From Campanula takesimana (Eukaryota; Streptophyta; Magnoliopsida; Asterales; Campanulaceae): a DNA stretch of 64,000 bases. The stretch lies in the NCBI GenBank assembly GCA_026119855.1, contig JAOWBW010000484.1:62001-126000 (forward strand), in the 5' to 3' direction. The position numbers and the translations under genes are program-made. The first letter of the stretch is position 1. Each line of letters opens with the position of its first letter. Below, in pieces: positions 56,864-64,000 of the stretch. The notes beneath the pieces were generated by a model. The model was not told the origin of the DNA. It ran no database searches and saw only the letters and a list, made by a program, of their open reading frames with translations.

Positions 56864-57490
56864 CGATGGTTTTATTTGCTGCTTCAACCGCGCCATTTGC
56901 TTGGGGACGGTAAGGAGATGACTTGTGCTTGGTGATCTTGTATTCTACCAAAAGTGCATCCATTTCCTTCTCAAAGTGAGAAGCCGTTTCGGAAATGATT
57001 TCATGAGGCACGCGTATCGGCACATGATATTAATCTTTACAAATTCGGCCACTTTTTTTGCGTTGAGGGTCCGATAGGCTTGTGCTTCGACCCACTTCGT
57101 AAAGTAGTCGACTGCCACTTAGACGAATGACTGCCATTGCTCCCGGCAGGATGAACTTTACCGATGATGTCTATCCCCCAACAAGAGAAAGGCCAAGGTG
57201 TGTGCCATGTTGTAAAGTTGCGAGGGTGGAGCATGTTGCAGATTAGCGTGGAATTGGCACTTGGCACACCTTTTGACTCTCGATACAGTCTCGTTCCATT
57301 GTGCTCCAATAGTAACCAATGCGAAGTATCTTCTTGACTAGCATAAACCCATTCATGTGGGGTCCACCACTCTCCTTCGTGAACTTCACACATTATCTCT
57401 TGAGCTTCGGCCTCATGGCGCATAAGAGATTGTTCCCGTCGTGGTTCCTTTTATAGACTCAGTCCCCATCAGTACGTACCGAGAGGCTAG
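56864..57490 (-). pseudogene. pol: Tat integrase, N-terminal and core part
   Basis: Patches: MRHEAEAQEIMCEVHEGEWW with H and C residues of the zinc region (about 57420-57360), VDYFTKWVEAQAYRTL-type sequence near 57110-57050, MPIRVPHEIISETASHFEKE (about 57023), and KSSPYRPQANGAVEAANKTI running into the gap. Multiple shifts. Confidence 0.8.
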
Positions 57491-58090
57491 CCTTTGCAAA
57501 GCTGCTTGAGACTTCTTGGCTATTCTCGGGATAAGTGCCATCTTTGAGGAAATTCATGATATCCGAATACCACGGAGAGTTTGTCTGAACCTCGTTGATC
57601 TCGATACTTATGCAATATGCCGGACTGTTCCTTCGGAAATTTTGAAAGGCTTCACCATTTTCCCTTTGGGCATTTCGACTAATGAAGCTATAGTGGCCAG
57701 TGCATCGGCGAAGCGATTTTTTCCCTTGGCAGCTAGTTGAAAGTGATCTCTTGGAATTTTTCAACCATTCTTCAAGGTGTTGACCATACTGTCTGGAGAG
57801 ATTGGGTCTTGGGTTCGCCATTTACCCGATTGCTGATTGATAAGGAGCAAAGAGTTGCCGAATACTTCTTGTTCTGTGATGTTTCTTTCGAGAGCTGCTT
57901 CGAGCCCTGCTATGCATGCTTCGTACTCGGCAATGTTGTTGTAGCTTCGAATTCCAGACGGATGGCAATGGGAGTGTAGATGTCTTTTGGATCAACAAGC
58001 AATATTCGTATACCAAGCCGTGTTTATTGGCGGCGCCATCGAAAAAAAGTTGCCAAGTGCCACTTAATTTCCTCAGTTGCAGTACAAATT
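57491..58090 (-). pseudogene. pol: Tat second RNase H
   Basis: Homologous to 426-985. The FFDGAANKHG-type start lies near 58050, then AEYEA and FGDSLLL patches. The region ends in KSLRRCTGHYSFISR (shifted). Frames broken repeatedly. Confidence 0.7.
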
Positions 58091-58500
58091 AAATGCTCGT
58101 CGGGAACTGTACATCTTCCCCCTTCACTTCGTCACACGGGAATTCGGCAAGCTGGTCACTGAACACTTTCCCCCTGACGGATTTTAGTGTGACGTAAGTT
58201 ATATCATAGCCGGCGAGCATGAAGTACCATTTGGCTATTCTTGTTGACATGAAAGGCTTCTCGAAGATGTAGCGAGCGGGTCCACCTTTGCTACTAGCTT
58301 GACCGGAAAAGCTTCCATATAGTGTTTGACCTTTTGAGTGACCCAACACCATGCTACACATGACTTCTCTCCAGACAGAGAGTTCTTTTCGCCTCCTTGG
58401 AATCGGCGACTGACAAATAAATGGCATTCTCCTTTGTGGACCCCCGTTGCTCTTGTGCTAACATAGCCCCTAGGGCTTCATCATTGACAGTGAGATAGAG
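58091..58500 (-). pseudogene. pol: Tat RT-linked RNase H
   Basis: IFEKPFMSTRIAKWYFMLAG, YDITYVTLKSVRGKVFSDQL and AEFPCDEVKGEDVQFP, with an upstream shifted start. Better preserved than the copy at 1-425. Confidence 0.8.
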
Positions 58501-59640
58501 AAAGAGGTTTCTCCTTGTGCGGCGGAACTAGAACAGGAGGGCACGTCCAGTAATGCTTCACTTGGTCGAAGGCTTCTTGGCACGCGTCGGTCCATTCTAA
58601 AGCCACATTCTTCTTGAGTAGCTTGATGATTGGCTCGCACATGGAAGTGAGTTGGTGCACAAACCGACTGATGTATTGCAATCTGCCCATGAAACCCTTG
58701 ATCTCTTTCTACGTCTTTGGAGGAGGCATGTCAATGATTTGCTTGATTTTGGAGGGGTCTGCTTCAATTCCCCTTTCAGTGACCATATAACCAAGGACTT
58801 TGCCTCGGATAACCCGAGAACGTGCACTTTGCAGGGTTGAGCCTCATCTTTTGTTGACAAAGCTTTTCGAAGAACTTGCGGAGATCGATTAAATGTTGAC
58901 CATCGGTCCCTTGGAGTGAATGATCATGTCGTCCACATAGACCTCAATTTCTTGGTGAATCATATCGTGGAACAAGTCTGTCACGGATCTTTGTAGGAAG
59001 CCCAGCGTTTCTTAACCCCAAAATGGCATGACTGTGTAGCAAAAGGTACCCCACGGTGTTGTGAAGGCTGTCTTTATGTTGATCTTCCTCGGCCATGAGA
59101 ATCTGATTGTACCCAGCGAACCCATCCACGAATGAACGAACCTCCGTAGGCAGCAGTGGAGTCGACTAGCATGTCGATATTAGGGACTGGAAAATCATCC
59201 TTTGGGGAAGCTCTGTTCAAGTCCCGGAAGTCCACACAAACTCGAACTTGCCGTTTGCCTTTCTGACTGTCACGATGTTGGCTAACCATGTTGGAATACT
59301 CGATAACCTTGATGAAACCCACACTGAGGAGCTTGTCAATCTCTTCTTTGACTTGCAGAGACCATTCTGGCTTGATCTTTCTGAGCTTCTGCTTTACTGG
59401 CTTGGCATCTTCTCTGATCGGAATTCTGTGCTCCGCTACCTTTCTGTCCAAACCCGGCATGTCTTTGTATGACCATGCGAACACATTTACGAACTCCCGT
59501 AGTAGTGCAGTCAGTCTGTCTCTGTCGTCCCCTTGAAGAAGCTTCCGATCTTAGTCTCTCTTGGTTTCTTCTCGGTACCCAGATTAACAACATGCAATTC
59601 TTCGTCAGCCTTTGGACCATTTTCACCACGACTACGGACT
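58501..59640 (-). pseudogene. pol: Tat reverse transcriptase
   Basis: FAWSYKDMPGLDRKVAEHRI, KQKLRKIKPEWSLQVKEEID and VRVCVDFRDLNRASPKDDFP at 59484-59200. Shifts around 59140-59000. YVDDMIIH at about 58916-58941. GRLQYISRFVHQLTSMCEPI and KLLKKNVALEWTDACQEAFD at 58690-58560. Tat-type RT. Confidence 0.88.
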
Positions 59641-60850
59641 TTTGAGCAAGTTCATTTAAGTATGTTGTGTTTTCGTGTCTATTTCATCATAATTTGAATC
59701 GTTATTAACTTGTTCGTTAAGTTCATTATTAGTTAATTCATCATTTATGATGTTTGCAATCTCAGGGTACTCAGAAATATCAAATTTTTCATTAGCAAAG
59801 AAAGGAAACACACGCTCGGCTATGGCCTCCAAATCCTCTTGGGTGAGGGTATTAGAGACACTCTCGGACTCAAAGTAAGTGTGAGCCGCTCTTCCTTTGT
59901 TGCTGTGCGGGGCATGCAACCCATTTCTTGGACTAAGAATTCTTCAGATACCACGGGCCCTTTTGTAGAATACCAATTGTTGATCGGCTCGGAGCTTGGC
60001 GAGATCTCACTGATAGTCTCGTTCATGATGACGGTGTCATGGATGGCGTTGACTTGGCATTCATTCATTATGGCAAGCTCTTCGAACATGGAGGCTAAAT
60101 CTGTTAGTTCTTCCCCCACGGTGATTTCTGTCTCGGATTCTATAGTCACCTTCCTTCCCCACCATTCACGGGGCGACATGGGAGTTGGTTCCCTTTCGGA
60201 TTTCTGGATCTCACAATCGGAGAAAATTTCGAGACCGGGCTTTTTGACACCCTTATTGTTAACCCATGGCTCGGGAAAGATCATGTATGGAACGTCTTCC
60301 CCTTGGCGGACAAAATAGCCATTCAACGTCTTGCGGTAAGGCCTTAGATTAGGGACCTCATAACGACGGCCTTCTTTACGAGCTCGGGCCTTTTCGTTCT
60401 TGATTGGTTGCTCGTGTTTTCAAGTCTTCTTTGGAAGGCTCGTACCCCAAACCAAATGTGTTCTTGACAAATGGGACTTGCACAGGATGTAGGATTCCTG
60501 TTGATATTTCCCTAGGCCTAAACCAGGGAAGTAGTCCATATTCCTCATCATGCGGAGGACTTTGTGGTTGCTGGGGGTCCATGATCCGTTTCCCCTTCTT
60601 TGTCAATGGCGTTGATTGAGACGCCGGAGAGAGTGGAGTCTGGTAAACCATGCTGAACTTGGTGGACGGGCTCACCTTTTCTGTGGATAGTGACGTTTTC
60701 AGCCATGACGGTCACTATTTCATCACCATTTCGGATCTTGACACATTGGTGGAGAGTTGACGGTACGGCATTAGCACTGTGAATCCATGGTCGACCCAAA
60801 AGTGAGTTGAACGAGGCCGGGATATCAAGCACTTAGAATGGAACGGACAT
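59641..60850 (-). pseudogene. pol: Tat linker between protease and RT
   Basis: 60832 reads FNSLLGRPWIHSANAVPSTL followed by HQCVKI, a conserved Tat phrase after protease. 60675-60376 has LLPWFRPREISTGILHPVQV. 60326-59820 (MNGYFVRQGEDVPYMIFPEP) is an acidic linker region. Frames change at each break. Confidence 0.7.
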
Positions 60851-61790
60851 GACCATGCTCCCAAACTCAATGTCTATTTCAATCATACCCATGACTGTAC
60901 GGGCGGTGCTGTCATAACCTCGGATTACTTGAGTAGGAAGGCTTCAAATCGGAATCCTTAAGCCCCAGTATGCCCATGATTCTGCCAGGCATGAGATTGA
61001 GTGCGGAACCACCGTCCACTAAGACTCTTGAGACGGGCCTCCCCCTTGCTCGTATCTTGAGGTAAATAGCCTCGTTGTGGTCGGAACCAAATGGTGGAAG
61101 GTCCATATTGGCAAAGGTGATGACGTTGCCAAAATGAATGTGACCAATCATTGCCGTGAGGTCCTCGGGAGTAGTATCGGGAGAAACTGATGTATCATCG
61201 AGATTGCGGATGACAAGATCTCGGTGTTTCTTTGAGGATGCAATGAGGTCCCAAATAGAGATGTTGGCTTGAGTTTTCTTGAGTTGGACAAGTAGAGGGT
61301 CTTCGGGAGTGTCGCGAGCTTGTGGCCTTTGAGAAGAGGAGCTTGGTGCGGAAGTGGAAGGGTTGCTTGCTATGACTCGACCGGATCGAGTTAGCATGTT
61401 GACATTCCCATCTTGCTTCTTTTTCCTATTCTCTAGTACTTCCCTCATTACCTCATCGTAAGTCACTACATAACAAGAATTGTCAAGTTTATTCATAACA
61501 TTGGGGCCCCCATTCACAATTGGGATTGAATGGGTGGTCCCCTCGAGTTCTCCTATCTCTATTACATTGACATGTTCGTCATTAGTCACTACAAATTCTT
61601 TCTTGTCTATGAGATCTTGAATGATATTGCGGAGAACGAAGCAATCCTCGGTGGTGTGGCCACTATATTGGTGGTAGCCACAATATTTGTGGTGAGCATG
61701 ATTGGGGTGGACCGTCTTGGGTTGGTACCCTTGCACGGGTGTGACTTGGCCCTTTGCTTTGAGGACTTCGAACACTTCGGTTTGAGTCAT
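60851..61790 (-). pseudogene. Tat gag C-terminus and protease
   Basis: YCGYHQYSGHTTEDCFVLRN (about 61690-61620) is the CX..H..C-like motif common at the end of Tat gag. Protease active site VLVDGGSALNLM is at about 60996-61020, with DGG in place of the usual DS/TG as in many Tat elements. The upstream frame is open from 61790. Confidence 0.8.
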
Positions 61791-62876
61791 GCCTTGGAGA
61801 GGCGTGTAGACACGGTCATTTCGAGACTTCTTCCCTTGGGGCGGAGGAACCTTTTTGTAATTCCCCTTATCGATAGTGACGGCGTTGACCGAGGCTCTTT
61901 TGTGGAGTTGGAAGCGGCCTTGTAGCGGTAGCTAGGAGTGGCCTTCTTAATCTCCTTGAGAAAGTCATCCATGCGTACCCCCGCCTCATACATTTGGGAG
62001 AAGTCGGAGTAGCAAAGCCCCACTTAGGTGGGTGCGGAGATCAATCTTGAGGCACTTGAGAAAGATGTCCATTTGCTCTTTTGTGTTCGGCCTCTCAACA
62101 ATTTCAGAGAGTTTGTCATTCCATCTCCTTGTGAAGTCGATGAAGGACTCGTTGTCTCTTTGAGTAGTGTTCTCTAGCTCTTTCCTTGTGGGCCGGTGAG
62201 TGGTGTTGCCTTGGTATTGGTTCTTGAAGGCAAGCATGGCGGAGTCCCAATCAAGACGGACAGTGAGCGGGGAGAGTAGCATACCAATCTTTTGCCGCCC
62301 CCTCGAGAGTGAGAGGAAAGCATTGAGCCATCACCTTGGGGAGACCTTCTTCGGAACCATTGCCCAAATATAAGTCTCAATGTGAGCCATAGGACAAGAG
62401 TTGCCCTTGAATTTGCTTATGTCGGGCATCTTGAACTTATCGGGAAGAGCGGCCATAGTACTCATGAGGATGGATGATTGATAAAGGCTTGTGTCGGAGC
62501 CTTTCCCCATGTTGAGCCCGTTGAATTTTTGGTCAATGTAGGCCATGATAGAATCCACCATTTTGGGCTCATTGTTCTCGGAACTCGGCTCTCCCATTTT
62601 CTTGGTGCGGGTGTTGATATAAGGACTTTTGAACAAACCCTCGGTCCATTCGGATTCATCATCATTATTCTTGTTCTTTCCCTTGGCAAGATTAGTGAGC
62701 TTTTCTTTCATTAGCTCCATCTCGGCCTCGTGGGCCTCCCTTTGGCTGTCGAGGTGGGATTGCCAAATGTCGTCTTTGCTTTGTGCCTCCTTATTAAGGG
62801 TGGAGACTTTCTCTTGGAGGAGTTGGACCATGGTTGAGAGCTTTTCGAGAGACATGGTGTTTCTGCTTCCGGTCAT
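61791..62876 (-). pseudogene. gag: Tat gag
   Basis: ATG at 62876 (MTGSRNTMSLEKLSTMVQLL). A coil-like N-terminal region, then KMPDISKFKGNSCPMAHIET. Shift near 62340. Retrotransposon gag core RPTRKELENTTQRDNESFID followed by FTRRWNDKLSEI at about 62190-62090. Further shifts near 62020 and 61930. Gag forms the particle shell. Confidence 0.82.
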
Positions 62877-64000
62877 GGTTGATGTAGGAGCTGTTGGAGT
62901 GATCTCTTCACGGACTAACCGATTTGCCGAATCCCGGTAGACTCTGTAAGTACCAATTGTACCTATATTGCATAAGAGGCCCTTGTCAGTCTTGAGTAAC
63001 ACTTGCGGTCCATGAAGAGGTTTAGAACACACAGTTGGGCACACGACTCGAACCACATAAGAAAAGACTCTTTTTTTTTTTTTTTTTTTTTATATGTCGG
63101 AGGGAATGGATCCCTTTTGGGGTTTCTAAGAAAATAATGGAATCGTCACACTAGTATATAGACCATCTCGCGGTCCCATATACTCATCGGATTCCAGCGC
63201 GCTTGTGAATCCTACATGTATCGGGATTAAACTAAATTAATGTAGTAAAGCATACATGCGGGGACGGATTTTTATTTTCGTCCAAAATAACCACTTTTGG
63301 GGACAGACTTTTATTGCGTCCGTTTCAACAAGTTGGCATGTATGATTTGAAGACATTAGTTTAGGGAAATCTCGGTACATGGAAACCGACTTGAGTCACG
63401 GAGTGTTAGACCTTAACTAGAATTGTGTGGCTTGTGCTCAGCTTGAATATGAGGCTCAAAGGTCACCCCGGCATGTAGTCTTGAACTAGGCCACGGGCTG
63501 AGGTTTACCGCTTCGAAAGAGCCAAGGTCTGGTGGAGCTTGAAACTTTCTAGGACGGGCCTCGACGGTTTGGGGTTGGACTTGTGCGACTCGATAGTGAG
63601 CAGTTCATAGGAATATGTGCATGTAGTGTGAGGTCTAACAAGTGACAAAAAAAAATTTATTATTTTTTTTTTAAAAAGAAAGAAAAACAAACAAAACACA
63701 TAAGCACATAAATTACAACTCCCGAATCACCCGTGTGACCGGTAATTAAAACACAAAATTAAAACAGTCTGAGGGTTCAATTCTGCTCTGATGCAGGCAA
63801 CTGTGCCCACACCCCACTGTTCTGCTCAGTCACTGAAACCTGTTTCTGTTCTGGGAACCAACCCAGAAGCGTGCGCCTCTGAGTGTTGATGCGGGACGCC
63901 CGTGCATGGTGCAATGCTATTAGGAGGCGCGCGCTTCTGGTCACACCTGTCAGAATGTCAGATTTTGGACTCAGGGGATTACCCTGGTCCTATGTGCATA
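62877..64000 (-). other. 5' untranslated region of element D
   Basis: Homologous to 30420-31510. T/A runs at 63070-63092 and 63647-63675. GC-palindrome array at 63868-63935. No gene. Confidence 0.7.

Larger units (their letters stand above)
56864..64000 (-). mobile_element. Tat-lineage element D (same family as A and B), 5' part
   Basis: Minus strand, from 5' UTR (64000 side) through gag, protease, RT, two RNase H regions and integrase to the gap. The 5' LTR should begin about 250 bases beyond the window by alignment with element B. It supplies the coding half that A and B lack. Confidence 0.85.

Overview
The window is an angiosperm nuclear repeat block, probably from a eudicot with a large genome. 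It consists almost wholly of nested, decayed LTR retrotransposons. The polyproteins, tRNA-iMet primer sites, long LTRs and plant mobile domain (PMD) genes all point to a flowering plant, but the species cannot be named. I see no host housekeeping gene, tRNA, rRNA or CRISPR. A 100-N gap (56764-56863) marks a scaffold join.

0-37 kb: Ty3/gypsy elements of the Tat type. Element A (+, position 1 to 8048) keeps RNase H, integrase, a Tat-like 3' UTR, an ANTISENSE PMD gene, a 76-bp minisatellite, a PPT and the 3' LTR. Element B belongs to the same family and lies on the minus strand (9198-32776). It is bounded by LTRs at both ends and by a perfect 5-bp target duplication CAACC (9193-9197 and 32777-32781), and it also carries an antisense PMD gene, here on the + strand. 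Most of B's gag-pol is gone; copia LTR and second-Tat (Tat II) sequence occupies 22384-30278. An 8.3-kb non-coding element with 2.9-kb LTRs (12412-20715, TSD CTGTT) sits in an intron of B's PMD gene, and the A copy shows the empty site. Elements A and B both lie in an older Tat element (Tat III), whose remains are 8049-9197 and 32782-36635.

37-57 kb: a Ty1/copia (Sirevirus-like) element on the + strand (36885-43394 and 56653-56763) is interrupted twice. One insert is a 2.8-kb solo LTR (39081-41891, TSD TTTTG) beside its second zinc knuckle. The other is a complete 13.3-kb related copia element on the minus strand (43395-56652, TSD CATCA). That inserted element has 1.46-kb LTRs, tRNA-iMet PBS, gag-pol, PPT and, 3' of pol, an extra gene with its own TATA box and a GT-AG intron.

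57-64 kb: a minus-strand Tat element (element D) of the A/B family: integrase, two RNase H regions, RT, protease, gag and 5' UTR. Its 5' LTR lies beyond the window.

Four signals are not explained by ordinary annotation: arrays of short GC palindromes recurring at several sites in unrelated elements; a 52-bp module shared by a copia LTR and a gypsy-like solo LTR; a strongly strand-biased AACCGC hexamer sprinkled over the whole inserted copia element; and the self-contained spliced extra gene in that element. All coding regions have stops or frameshifts, so this is a fossil record rather than a working operon-like unit.
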